Source of the DNA: Bacillus sp. 103mf
GTDB lineage: Bacteria; Bacillota; Bacilli; Bacillales; Bacillaceae_G
Assembly: GCF_900116295.1 (NCBI RefSeq)
Contig: NZ_FPAF01000003.1
Span: forward strand, 62,001-126,000
Length of the DNA stretch: 64,000 nucleotides
Direction: 5' to 3'
The notes below the pieces were generated by a model. It was not told the DNA's origin, did not search any database, and saw only the letters and a program-made list of their open reading frames with translations. Made by a program: the position numbers and the translations under genes. Below are positions 9,284 through 17,175 of this stretch, in pieces (position 1 is the first letter of the stretch; each line of letters begins with the position of its first letter).

Positions 9284-9786
9284 ATATTACACCTTCTTTT
9301 TTAGAACTATATTTTAAATATATACTAATCCTTTTTATTCCATTTTAACACATCAATAAATTTAAACAATTTAATATTCGCGCAAATCCTTTTAGTGGTA
9401 GAAAACATGTGAATACCTTTCCGTACATGCTTGCTTTTCCTAAAAGAAATCATGTCCTTAAAGGTATACCTTTACAAGCGTCCAAAGAACATCTATGAAA
9501 CATTGAAATATCAAGTTTATAAAGGTAATAAGAATTATTTTATAAACGTTTATTTTTAATGAATACCTTTATAAACGAAAATGGTATAATCGTGGTAACG
9601 AATGTAAGGAGAATATCAAACTGATGAATATTTATGGATATACAAATGAATATAATACGTTATAGTCGCTATTATAACAAAAACGAAGAGTATTGCGAAT
9701 AAAAAGAATACTATAATAATTTTTTTGGGTGTTAGTTAAAAAAGCTTCGGAAATAAACCTTTTATAAAGGTTTATTTTAAATATGA
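9284..9786. other. Intergenic region with recurring ACCTTTATAAA motif
   Basis: No firm gene. Variants of ACCTTTATAAAC or its complement occur several times: near 9461-9472 (AGGTATACCTTT), 9517-9527 (TTTATAAAGGT), 9563-9576 (ACCTTTATAAACG), 9751-9777 (palindrome with arms AAATAAACCTTT) and 9808-9818. A promoter-like TATAAT lies at 9584, then AAGGAG at 9606 and a 13-codon open frame at 9624-9665. The motif cluster may be operator sites for an unknown regulator. Confidence 0.4.
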
Positions 9787-10086
9787 TTATTGTATTTCGA
9801 GGGGCTCCTTATAAACCTTAGCTATATATTTTACAAAATCAATAACGGGATAGTGTATGAGTGAACGATGCTGAGCAAAACGAACCCCTGCTTTTTCCAT
9901 TTTCGAAATGACTTGTTCAATTTCCACCTCTTTTTGTTGTATTCTATTATAATTTTGATATACAATGTTTTTCCATTTATAAGAAGAACCGTGAAAATAA
10001 CTCTCTCCTTTTACCCTGTGACTGAATATTATTTCTATTTTTTCTCTACGTTGTTTTTCCTTCATATGCGCTTCCTGTGACTGCAT
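9787..10086 (-). CDS. Hypothetical charged protein
   Basis: About 99 residues from ATG 10086, chosen because GGGAAGAGGCG lies 7 nt upstream; an in-frame GTG at 10125 would add 13 residues. The N-terminal half is basic and helical (MKEKQRREKIEIIFSHRVKG) and the middle (NYNRIQQKEVEIEQVISKM) may be a short coiled coil. There are no membrane segments. The family is not recognised. A symmetrical AAATAAACCTTT hairpin follows its stop at 9751-9777 and may end the transcript. Confidence 0.45.
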   Translation of the reverse strand: MQSQEAHMKEKQRREKIEIIFSHRVKGESYFHGSSYKWKNIVYQNYNRIQQKEVEIEQVISKMEKAGVRFAQHRSLIHYPVIDFVKYIAKVYKEPLEIQ

Positions 10087-10597
10087 GTTTATCGCCTCTT
10101 CCCTTTGTGTTGTATACTGTTTCACAAAATTCGGTCTAACTCATCATAACCAATGTACATTGTACTTGTTGAGAATTGTCGTTTAAGGCTATCTCATCAA
10201 CTGTATTTGTTTTTCAAGCGCTTAATCTAATATCTTGGATCTTACGTCTAAATAAGTTGTTAGTGTGTATAAAACACTATCAATCTTTATTATAAAACGA
10301 TTCTTTATAGGCATGCACCTTTTACACTCACCAAGATTTACAACATGACGAGTATCTTCATCCATGAATGTTATCCTCAGTATCTCTTTTATAAAAAAAG
10401 AAAATACATGTAACGGTTCCCCTTTTGATATGAAAAAATCATATCAAAACATAGCGCTCTTAAAGAATTTTGTTACAAATTTATTATGTTTGACTTTAAA
10501 AAAGGAACGTAATATTTATTTGTAGAAAATTTTTAATGATAAAAATGAATGTAAATATAGAATGACTATTTATGATAAGAAAAGGGGGCACTTATAT
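10087..10597. other. Gene-free stretch with one perfect hairpin
   Basis: A 10-bp perfect inverted repeat, TTTTGATATG / CATATCAAAA around AAAAAAT, sits at 10423-10449. It may be an operator or a weak terminator. AAAAGGGGGCAC at 10580-10591 is the ribosome site for the desaturase gene. No gene is evident in between. Confidence 0.45.
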
Positions 10598-11506
10598 ATG
10601 CTAACAAATGATTTAGATTTCCGATTAGAACCACGTTTAAAAGAACTGTATGAACAACATAAAATAAGAGCGCAGAAGATAGATTGGGGTTATCATGAGT
10701 TTTTACCATGGGATAAGGGAATGGACTTTAAAAGAGTTCCTTGGGATGATAGTCAAGTTACTCTTCCTTCTGGTGTAATTACGGCCATTGAAACAGCTTT
10801 ATTAACAGAAGTGAATTTACCATGGTTTACAACTTATTTATCTGCGACTTTTAAAGGATCCCTTTCTGTTATTACAGACTTTATACATACTTGGACTTCA
10901 GAAGAGGATCAACATTCGAATTTATTGGAGACCTATTTACTACTCACTCGAAGTGTGAACCCTAAACGATTACATGAATTAAGAAAGTCAGTAGTTGAGG
11001 GTGGATTTGAACCTGATTTTCATACACCAATCGAAGCGATGACGTATACGACGCTACAAGAACTTGCAACGATGGTGTTTTACAATAATGTAGCTAAGGT
11101 TGCAAGTAAGCATGATCCAGATCTTGCTACATTATTACGCCGTCTCGCCAAAGATGAGACTCTTCATTATGCGTTTTATCGAGACGTCATTCGAACACAT
11201 TTGGAATTAGAACCTAATTATTGCTATCATATTGCCAATGTGATTAAGAATTTTAAAATGCCAGGTGCCGTCATGCCTGATTTTGAAAATAGAATGGCTG
11301 TGATTGCAAAAGAAGCGAATTATGGACCACTACAATATTTTGATCAAGTACTTGATGTAGTAGTTGATTATTGGGGGTTAAAAGACTTACGACCAATTGC
11401 ACCTTTAGCTGAAAAAGCAAGAATTGAGATTTTGGAGTACCACACAAGATTGAAAAAAATACGGGATCGATTTGGTCGTTTTCAAGAGAAAACTGATCTA
11501 CGTTAA
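10598..11506 (+). CDS. Acyl-ACP desaturase-like diiron protein
   Basis: About 302 residues from ATG 10598; an upstream in-frame ATG at 10562 lacks a ribosome site, while AAAAGGGGGC precedes 10598. The stearoyl-ACP desaturase / ferritin-like fold is shown by two EExxH-type motifs: EEDQH in WTSEEDQHSNLLETY (about residue 105) and DETLH in LAKDETLHYAFYRDVI (about 188), which supply the iron ligands. Further acidic ligands fit ETALLTEVNLPW. It would use O2 and reductant to desaturate or hydroxylate an acyl chain bound to a carrier protein; the substrate cannot be told. It stands alone, followed by the GGGGAAATTCCCC palindrome near 11532. Confidence 0.75.
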   Translation: MLTNDLDFRLEPRLKELYEQHKIRAQKIDWGYHEFLPWDKGMDFKRVPWDDSQVTLPSGVITAIETALLTEVNLPWFTTYLSATFKGSLSVITDFIHTWTSEEDQHSNLLETYLLLTRSVNPKRLHELRKSVVEGGFEPDFHTPIEAMTYTTLQELATMVFYNNVAKVASKHDPDLATLLRRLAKDETLHYAFYRDVIRTHLELEPNYCYHIANVIKNFKMPGAVMPDFENRMAVIAKEANYGPLQYFDQVLDVVVDYWGLKDLRPIAPLAEKARIEILEYHTRLKKIRDRFGRFQEKTDLR

Positions 11507-11623
11507 TGAGTAGAGGTTTCAAAATATACGCGGGGAAATTCCCCTTCCCTTTATTGGAAATCTGACACACTCCCTATTGTTTTGGGGCTGTTTTTATTTA
11601 ATTTGATTTTTTTGAAAAAATAA

Positions 11624-11653
11624 TTGACACTAAAAATAATTTTATGGTAATAT
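11624..11653 (+). promoter_or_regulatory. Promoter of carD-like gene
   Basis: TTGACA at 11624-11629 and TAATAT at 11648-11653 with an 18-bp spacer, about 70 bp upstream of the carD-like start. Confidence 0.55.
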
Positions 11654-11721
11654 AAAATATTTGATAAAAATCAACATATATGTTAAAGTTAAGAAGGTTA
11701 CCATATATGGAGGTGGATTAT

Positions 11722-12183
11722 ATGTTTCAAATTGGTGATAACATTGTTTATCCAATGCACGGAGCAGGTATAATTGAAGCCATAGAAGAAAAAGAATTCT
11801 CAGGGAAAAAACAACAGTATTATGTTATAAAAATGTCAATCAGTAATATGCAAGTCATGATTCCTATGGGTAAAATATTAAGTTCGAGTATACGCCCAGT
11901 TACTGATATACTTGCATTAAAACACATTATACACATTTTTCAGCATGGAGAATCAGATAAATTATTGCCGTGGAAACAAAGGTATAAAGTGAACACGGAA
12001 AAAATAAAAACGGGTGAAATACAAGAAGGTGCTGAAGTTGTACGCGATTTAATGCGTATGCAGAAAGAAAAAGCACTGAATACAAGCGAAAAAAAAATGT
12101 TGGATAACGCACATGAATTTTTGATTAGTGAACTAGGATTAATTAAAGGGATCACTGAAAATCAAATAAAAAGTTTCTGTTAA
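11722..12183 (+). CDS. CarD-family transcriptional regulator
   Basis: About 153 residues. The CarD/TRCF-interaction domain fills the first 60 residues (FQIGDNIVYPMHGAGIIEAI, then QQYYVIKMSISNMQVMIPM), which binds the RNA polymerase beta subunit. A helical C-terminal domain (WKQRYKVNTEKIKTGEIQEG, VVRDLMRMQKEKALNTSEKK) contacts promoter DNA. Length and motif order are usual for Bacillus CarD-like proteins. ATG 11722 follows TGGAGGTGGATTAT; an upstream frame start at 11680 is less likely. It has its own promoter (11624) and a terminator (12212). Confidence 0.85.
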   Translation: MFQIGDNIVYPMHGAGIIEAIEEKEFSGKKQQYYVIKMSISNMQVMIPMGKILSSSIRPVTDILALKHIIHIFQHGESDKLLPWKQRYKVNTEKIKTGEIQEGAEVVRDLMRMQKEKALNTSEKKMLDNAHEFLISELGLIKGITENQIKSFC

Positions 12184-12211
12184 GATTCATTATAGATAAT
12201 GTATTACATCC

Positions 12212-12237
12212 CCCGAAAATATCCTGAATTTTTCGGG
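12212..12237 (+). terminator. Terminator after carD-like gene
   Basis: CCCGAAAA (12212-12219) pairs with TTTTCGGG (12230-12237) 29 bp downstream of the stop; T-run is weak. Confidence 0.5.
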
Positions 12238-12728
12238 AATATGATGATTATTTAAAGTAAATCATTTCAAAGACATTCAACTTCTTCAACTCACTTTTAG
12301 AGTAGGAACCTCTTTTGTTATTACTTCAATCTAATCCATTTTTATTTTTAAATTTCTTTTACGAACGTTCGAAGTTTCATCAAATAACTCGATTAAATAG
12401 TCACTTGATTTTTGAAATCCTGATTCACACTGGCACGGACAAGGAGCCGTAAGGATGAAAGAGAGGTAGGGCTTTCATTGTTTTAGGTAATATACTATCT
12501 AAGTCATTATTTCTAGAAGAAAAAACAATCAATCTCACCGCTATCTTTAAGAGTTCCTTACATCTACTGATACAGTGAATAGTAATTGTTTATCTTCTTT
12601 ACGTAAAATTGATAAACGAACTGGTAACACCATATGGTCAACTACAAAAAATGGTTTCCAGACCAGGAAACCATTTTAAATTTTATTTACATACCAATAG
12701 TAAATTAAGCAGTAAGAAGGAGTGACAC
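12238..12728. other. Gene-free stretch before BC1881-type gene
   Basis: No gene seen. A hairpin at 12650-12675 (AATGGTTTCC / GGAAACCATT around AGACCA) followed by TTTTAAATTTT looks like a terminator 50 bp before the next gene. A second weak GC-rich segment lies near 12436-12455. Confidence 0.5.
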
Positions 12729-12875
12729 ATGAAAAAAATGTTAACAAAAGAATTAAGTAATGAATTAAAGAAGCGAGAAGGGATCATTTCTATTACAGTT
12801 GAGCCTTATGAAAAAATCGAAGTTGGTGGAATTCGTGTAGATGGACCAGCTGTTATTCTAATTAATCAAGAATAG
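12729..12875 (+). CDS. BC1881-family small protein
   Basis: 48 residues, MKKMLTKELSNELKKREG at the N-terminus, then a short beta-rich tail ending AVILINQE. It matches from memory the BC1881-type small proteins of the B. cereus group, whose function is unknown. AGAAGGAGTGACAC precedes ATG 12729. It is flanked by hairpins at 12650 and 12900, so it is a single-gene transcript. Confidence 0.6.
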   Translation: MKKMLTKELSNELKKREGIISITVEPYEKIEVGGIRVDGPAVILINQE

Positions 12876-12899
12876 CTAAAAATAGTTGAATGAACGAAG

Positions 12900-12938
12900 A
12901 AAAGGATCAGCCTTTACGAGAAGGGAAGATCCTTTTTT
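12900..12938 (+). terminator. Terminator after BC1881-type gene
   Basis: AAAGGATC (12901) and GATCCTTT (12928) form a stem followed by TTTT. Confidence 0.7.
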
Positions 12939-13022
12939 GTTTGCTGCAGCTAATATGGGATACACATAATTTTCATCTGATGTGTTGAGGTTAAAAGGAA
13001 GGAGAGGGTCGGGATTATCATA

Positions 13023-13091
13023 GTGGAAAGCGTAATATTGGTAGGATTTCTTTTCATGTTATATAAATTAGTTGCTAAAAAAACAAACTAA
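13023..13091 (+). CDS. Possible 22-residue membrane peptide
   Basis: A GTG-started open frame encoding one hydrophobic helix and a basic tail (LVGFLFMLYKLVAKKTN). Its size and shape resemble small holin-like or type I toxin peptides. The purine-rich AAGGAAGGAGAG lies about 18 nt upstream, too far for normal initiation, so translation is doubtful. Confidence 0.2.
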   Translation: MESVILVGFLFMLYKLVAKKTN

Positions 13092-13170
13092 TTATTTAAA
13101 TGGATAGATTTATCTTTTTAAGGTCGGGTTTATTTTATAGTGAAATGGATAATGTAAAGGAGAAATTTAG

Positions 13171-13404
13171 ATGGATGCAAGGAAAGAACGCATAAAATAC
13201 GAAAAGATGTCAAAGAATTATGACCGTATTTATTTCGTTTCGTTTATCCTATTAATTGTACTTGTTTGTAGTAGTGTGATTATCATAGGAGCTACAGGGG
13301 GAAAATATGGATTGTTTTTATTGTTAGCAATTTTACTTAACGCACATATTACGAAAGAATCTCAAAAAAAGTATGAGCACCATTCTAATAAAGGGCGTAT
13401 TTAA
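13171..13404 (+). CDS. Small two-helix membrane protein
   Basis: 77 residues with an N-terminal charged region (MDARKERIKYEKMSKNYD), two adjacent hydrophobic helices (about 22-40 and 45-60) and a basic C-terminus. AAAGGAGAAATTTAG precedes ATG 13171. The family is not recognised and no operon partner is visible within 200 bp. Confidence 0.55.
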   Translation: MDARKERIKYEKMSKNYDRIYFVSFILLIVLVCSSVIIIGATGGKYGLFLLLAILLNAHITKESQKKYEHHSNKGRI

Positions 13405-13643
13405 AATGATACATATCCTGAAAGGAAAAACCTAGATGTACATGCAAAGTATCCCTATATCATTACCTATTAACTAGTAAAAAAGAATCTTATATAAATA
13501 ATTTTTTAGTAATTTAGGAATAGAAAACGTACCTTATTAAAATGTTATTTTCGTTCATATAATGAATTATCCTTCTAACATATTTATAGGATTTATATCA
13601 TATATTAAGAGAAAGAATGTAAGTTAGAAAGGAGTCTTATAGA

Positions 13644-13877
13644 ATGAGTTATTTGGAGGGAAATGACTTTAGTGAACAAAATATGGTAAGTGTACCTAAT
13701 CCCTACGTATATCAGACATTACAATCGGTAATTGGTAAACATGTGGTTATTGAAACTGTAAGAGGTAATGTAAGAGGAAAGTTAAAGGATGTGAAACCAG
13801 ATCATTTACTCATTGAAGATACGGTACCGTATATTGTACGAGTTCAACAAATTGTATGGATTATGCCAAAACAATGA
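13644..13877 (+). CDS. DUF2642 (YuzF-like) protein
   Basis: 77 residues. The core VYQTLQSVIGKHVVIETVRG, then VRGKLKDVKPDHLLIEDT and IVRVQQIVWIMPK is the Sm-like beta-rich DUF2642 fold found in small Bacillus proteins, several of them spore-associated. GAAAGGAGTCTTATAGA precedes ATG 13644. A spore role is family context only. Confidence 0.7.
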   Translation: MSYLEGNDFSEQNMVSVPNPYVYQTLQSVIGKHVVIETVRGNVRGKLKDVKPDHLLIEDTVPYIVRVQQIVWIMPKQ

Positions 13878-13944
13878 TCAAATTACATCTAATTTGATTT
13901 ATAACAGATTGGCGTCATAGACAACCAAATAAAAACATAGGGTT

Positions 13945-14220
13945 TTATCTCTGTGTTTCTTCAAATTTTCGTTTTTGAATATATGCTTGCGCATGAATAA
14001 TTTCTTCCTGAAGCTCTTTTAATTCTTTCATAGATTCTGATTCAATTGCCATGTAAGTAGTAACTAAACTGATCATCATATCCATCTTCTCTACTATATT
14101 TTGAATGACCTGTTCAGATTGCTCTTTTTTAGGGTGTTGTATTGCTATTAATACATTTTCTATATAATTGTTCTTTCTTTGCTGGATATCATAAATAAAT
14201 TGTTTTGTGTTTGAGTTCAT
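13945..14220 (-). CDS. Hypothetical helical protein
   Basis: About 91 residues from ATG 14220, placed after GGAGGAACAACAA; the in-frame ATG at 14235 overlaps that ribosome site. The protein is predicted almost all-helical (NNYIENVLIAIQHPKKEQSE, QVIQNIVEKMDMMISLVTTY, MKELKELQEEIIHAQAYIQK) and may be a helical bundle. The family is not recognised. It converges with the DUF2642 gene. Confidence 0.5.
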   Translation of the reverse strand: MNSNTKQFIYDIQQRKNNYIENVLIAIQHPKKEQSEQVIQNIVEKMDMMISLVTTYMAIESESMKELKELQEEIIHAQAYIQKRKFEETQR

Positions 14221-14506
14221 TTGTTGTTCCTCCATTTTGGATATATTTTTATTCTATCATATTTGAATAGGAAATATTGGATTCCCCTAAAATCACACCT
14301 GTCTCGTACACCTCCTCAAATATACAAACTAATTCCTTAACGTACAGGGAATCGGTTAATTTGTGTCTAAAATGTGTCTAAACGTACAATTTTCTTTTTT
14401 TGATATGGTGAGGCCTATTAGTCAATAATGTCACGTATCTCGTATGAATTATCTCGAAAGTCCTATCATTGTTAAATAATCCATTTTTAACATTGCAAGT
14501 AGCTAG

Positions 14507-14544
14507 CTTAGCGTTGTAAATCCGCATTTTCGGGACAGAACCCC
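14507..14544 (-). repeat. Solo Tn3-family terminal repeat
   Basis: The inner 25 bp are identical to the right end of the 2243-7130 transposon (CTTAGCGTTGTAAATCCGCA, then TTTTC), but the outer 13 bp differ (GGGACAGAACCCC). Its outer side faces right. No partner end and no transposase accompany it, so it is an orphan end of a related element. Confidence 0.7.
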
Positions 14545-14556
14545 TTAATTAATTTA

Positions 14557-14868
14557 GAGGTACAGCCAACGCACTAACATAAAACCCACGCTAAGGAGTA
14601 TTTGTACCGTAACAATACTGTGTACGTTTTTGTTACAATGCTTTGTTTAAAGCTTATTACTAAGCAATTTGTTGATTTTGGCGTAACAAAAATGTGTAAC
14701 AAATTCAATCTGTATCAAAACTTTTTGACATCCTTTTTGTTACAAAGAAATTGAAGATGTTTATTACCTTTTTATAGCATGGAAAACCCTTAGCGTACTA
14801 AAATTAAGGATTTAAATTCCAAAAAATGTATTATCGTGGGTTTTATGTCATTTGGTTGGCGGGTCCCC
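14557..14868. mobile_element. 312-bp Tn3-derived mini-element with res site (TIME-like)
   Basis: Ends are 39-bp imperfect inverted repeats: left starts GAGGTACAGCC and ends CCCACGCTAAG (14557-14595); right (14830-14868) has complement GGGGACCCGCC to CCCACGATAAT. Between them is no gene, only a res-like array of GTAACAAAAA motifs (14607-14744). This is the structure of a Tn3-derived inverted-repeat miniature element. The right end and about 45 bp inside it are nearly the same as the end at 29387, so both belong to one transposon family. Flanking 5-mers ATTTA and TACTA do not match. Confidence 0.7.
14607..14744 (+). other. res-like site in the mini-element
   Basis: Three subsites: CCGTAACAATACTGTGTACG...TTTTTGTTACA at 14607-14637, GCGTAACAAAAATGTGTAAC at 14681-14700, and TGTATCAAAACTTTTTGACA...TTGTTACA at 14711-14744. 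The subsites of the res region at 31138-31274 have the same sequence style, order, orientation and I-to-II spacing (74 versus 73 bp). Confidence 0.65.
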
Positions 14869-14893
14869 TACTAATACCACACCTTTTTTTATT

Positions 14894-15424
14894 TTACTCT
14901 CCTACTCCTTTTTCCTTTTTAATAAACCTTATAATTAAGTCTTCACCTTTGTATCTAGGGTCTAACTTAATCTCACCTTTATATTCAATTACCTTCACCT
15001 TATCCATGACAGTTATACTGTCATACAACTCTTGCTTTACCCATAACTTTTTAACTTTATCATTAACAATCAATTCTAAAGTAGGGTGTTCAAGGATAAG
15101 ATACTCGGTCTCAACATGTCTCCCAAGAACAGGTGCTTCTATTGACTTACCTTTCGCAACTAGTTCATCGTTTTGATACCCCTCTATTACTGACAAGACT
15201 ATACAAAACAATACAAAACAACCAAAGTATATCCAATTTTTCTTTCTTTTCTTTTTCTTATATGCTTCCAGTTCTACAATATACGCTTCCAATTCATACT
15301 CTGTGTACCCCTTAACGTCTGTAGTCAAATAATAGGTTTTTCCAAACTTTTTACTTGTAAATGCTACATAGTCGTTTAAATACTCTGGGTCTTTCTCATA
15401 GTTTATAAATTTCTTTTCACCCAT
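14894..15424 (-). CDS. Single-span membrane protein, unknown
   Basis: 176 residues: a charged N-terminal part with tyrosines (residues 1-60), a lysine-rich stop KKKKRKKN, one hydrophobic helix at about 65-83 (WIYFGCFVLFCIVLSVI) and a C-terminal domain of about 90 residues rich in beta-type sequence (LELIVNDKVKKLWVKQELYD). ATG 15424 follows AGGGGTAGCAGT. The family is not recognised. It is the last member of a minus-strand group whose upstream genes (15435, 15720) are decayed. Confidence 0.5.
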   Translation of the reverse strand: MGEKKFINYEKDPEYLNDYVAFTSKKFGKTYYLTTDVKGYTEYELEAYIVELEAYKKKKRKKNWIYFGCFVLFCIVLSVIEGYQNDELVAKGKSIEAPVLGRHVETEYLILEHPTLELIVNDKVKKLWVKQELYDSITVMDKVKVIEYKGEIKLDPRYKGEDLIIRFIKKEKGVGE

Positions 15425-15434
15425 ACTGCTACCC

Positions 15435-15713
15435 CTATCTGTCTTCTAGTATACCTACCCCTATTGTTATAAGAAACACAACAAAGAGTATTAATAGTAC
15501 TGTCTGTATTCTAAGACTGAATGTATTCTTAGAGCCTTCTAACACGCCCCACAGTATAAGTGGAGAGAGAAGAATACCAAAGAGAATAACAACAAACTTG
15601 TTAGTCTCCTTTTCTTTTGGTTTCTCTTCTTCCACTATACGTTCTACCCTGTTTGGTGCTTTTTCTAATGAAGTTAGAGTTTTCTTTTTTTACGTCTATG
15701 ATTCACTTCGCAT
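15435..15713 (-). pseudogene. Small membrane protein gene with two early stop codons
   Basis: From ATG 15713 (after AAAGGGGT) the frame reads MRSES, TAG, T, TAA, KKKTLTSLEKAPNRVER and continues open to 15435 with two hydrophobic helices (FVVILFGILLSPLILWGVL and VLLILFVVFLITIGVGIL). If the two stops were CAG and CAA the protein would be intact at 92 residues. A GTG at 15635 could still express the last 66 residues. It overlaps no other gene and lies 10 bp upstream of the gene at 15424. Confidence 0.45.
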
Positions 15714-15719
15714 ACCCCT

Positions 15720-15866
15720 TTATTTTGTTTCATAGTTGTCTTTTATGAATGCATCCAGTCTGTACTTTAACCCTTCTACTTTCATATTTACATCTACTTT
15801 GTCTGAGTAAGTTTTGCCTTTATAAGTGTAGTCTAATTCATAAGACGTATGAAACAAACCTACTTG
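15720..15866 (-). pseudogene. C-terminal gene fragment upstream of the decayed pair
   Basis: An open frame of 48 residues without a start codon (VGLFHTSYELDYTYKGKTYS, then DKVDVNMKVEGLKYRLDAFI) that ends 6 bp before the next start at 15713. It reads as the tail of a longer upstream gene whose 5' part is gone. The family is not recognised. Confidence 0.35.
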
Positions 15867-15918
15867 TTACTTGAATGATAAATTTTAATAAAAAAGCTAT
15901 ATTTAAACACATTATTAA

Positions 15919-16353
15919 TTAAATGATTAATTCTTTTTCAAGAAAAGTTACTACATTATTCCATTCTTTTATTGTTGAACCTTTTTCATATTCAAATTCT
16001 CCGAAATTTATATTGTTATCTGATTCATCTTCATAAAGTGAAAATTCTCTTATTAATGAACCTTTTTCTATAATTATAAGTTCTGCATTAAAATTTTCAA
16101 CATAGTAAGCGTATGTAACAGAATTCTCTTTTGCAAGTTCTATCCAAGATACATTTGATAGACCAAAGAATGCTTCGCCTTCAAGGTCTACAAAATATGT
16201 CCATCCATCTTCATGTTCAGAAAAATACACTGATTCATCGATAAAATTCCCATATTCATCTAATTGAAATTCGATATCTTTATTCATCCAATCACAATAA
16301 CGTTTTTTAGCTTCTTCTAATGATAAACTTATTTTAAAACAACATTCTCTCAA
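15919..16353 (-). CDS. Acidic cytoplasmic protein, unknown
   Basis: 144 residues from a TTG start after GAGGAGGAGAAACTAGA. The composition is very acidic (EHEDGWTYFVDLEGEAFFGL, YEDESDNNINFGEFEYEKGS) with alternating beta-type segments. Size, acidity and lack of membrane segments recall immunity proteins of the SMI1/KNR4 type, but I cannot match a family. It stands alone between decayed genes and an IS231-like end. Confidence 0.5.
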   Translation of the reverse strand: MRECCFKISLSLEEAKKRYCDWMNKDIEFQLDEYGNFIDESVYFSEHEDGWTYFVDLEGEAFFGLSNVSWIELAKENSVTYAYYVENFNAELIIIEKGSLIREFSLYEDESDNNINFGEFEYEKGSTIKEWNNVVTFLEKELII

Positions 16354-16430
16354 TCTAGTTTCTCCTCCTCATTTTATAAATAAAATGTGCAACATTATAG
16401 ATAGGTTGTTGGTTTTAAAAAACCTATATA

Positions 16431-16462
16431 GGGGTACAGACCCATTGCTATCAAGCTAATAA
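16431..16462 (+). repeat. IS231/MIC231-like left end (L1)
   Basis: GGGGTACAGACC then CATTGCTATCAAGCTAATAA at 16443-16462. The 20-bp part is close to the known IS231 end CATGCCCATCAACTTAAGAA, an exact copy of which is at 17988. The element interior lies to the right. The preceding GGGnnnnnnCC block resembles the preferred IS231 target. Confidence 0.6.
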
Positions 16463-16500
16463 AGATGGATTACCCCAAAACGATAAAAACGATTAGAGAC

Positions 16501-16542
16501 CCTGATTTTTTTATACAAGTCAGAAAAATCAGGGCTATTTTT
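16501..16542. terminator. Hairpin terminator
   Basis: CCTGATTTTT (16501-16510) pairs with AAAAATCAGG (16524-16533); T-rich on the plus side and A-rich start on the minus side, so it could end the minus-strand lrp-type gene at 16596. Confidence 0.6.
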
Positions 16543-16595
16543 AAAGAATTAAGGATTATTGAATAAGCAATAGTTAATTGATTATGCTAGTATTT

Positions 16596-17033
16596 TTATT
16601 CTTCACTAATAAAGGGAGCAATTATTTTTTTTTCATAAGAAGATAACACGATATTCGTTGATGGCGTACCATATTGCATTGAATTATCAATAAATTGTTC
16701 TAAACTTTCTACAGAATACGTTGCTAATTTGACAATATAGCTAATTTCCCCTGCTACTCTGTAACACTCAAGTACATCTGGATGATTATAACAAAAGTTA
16801 GCTAATGATTTACAATCCTTTGATTTAAACAATATAAGTGCAGAAATTGGACGATTCATTTTTTTTAGAGAAACATGTGCATGGTAACCTTTAATAATTT
16901 GTTGCTCCTCTAACTTCCGTACTCGCTCAGTTACTGACGGAGAAGATAAGTGAACGGCTTCTGCTAAATCCTTCATTGAAATTTTTGCATTTGACTGTAA
17001 TAATCCCACGATTTTTTCATCAATTTGATCCAT
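16596..17033 (-). CDS. Lrp/AsnC-family regulator
   Basis: 145 residues. The N-terminal helix-turn-helix (IDEKIVGLLQSNAKISMKDL, AEAVHLSSPSVTERVRKLEE, about residues 4-45) is followed by the RAM ligand-binding domain (about 65-140). It begins MDQIDEK after a weak GGTTGG site. The gene is divergent from the DJ-1/PfpI gene at 17176 with 142 bp between, so it may control that gene. Both lie just inside an IS231-like end, which suggests they travelled together as cassette cargo. Confidence 0.85.
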   Translation of the reverse strand: MDQIDEKIVGLLQSNAKISMKDLAEAVHLSSPSVTERVRKLEEQQIIKGYHAHVSLKKMNRPISALILFKSKDCKSLANFCYNHPDVLECYRVAGEISYIVKLATYSVESLEQFIDNSMQYGTPSTNIVLSSYEKKIIAPFISEE

Positions 17034-17175
17034 AAATCATCCAACCTTTTTTTATAAAAAAGAATAACCTAAATTCTTAATATAATAAAGCCAAACAATC
17101 GAATATCCTTATTAAAGCCATTTATTAGCCTTCTATATTTGTATAAAATGAGGATATCGGGAGGCGATTTGCGAT

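Noticed and set aside
9284-9786. Plasmid replication origin
   Set aside because: The repeated motif is suggestive but no Rep gene or DnaA-box cluster accompanies it.
10423-10449. Perfect hairpin upstream of the desaturase-like gene as a riboswitch
   Set aside because: It is a simple AT-rich palindrome with no aptamer-like conserved blocks.
14826-15176. 116-codon plus-strand open frame
   Set aside because: It is antisense to the better-supported gene at 14894-15424 and begins in the transposon end; its proline/serine/leucine composition is that of a shadow frame.
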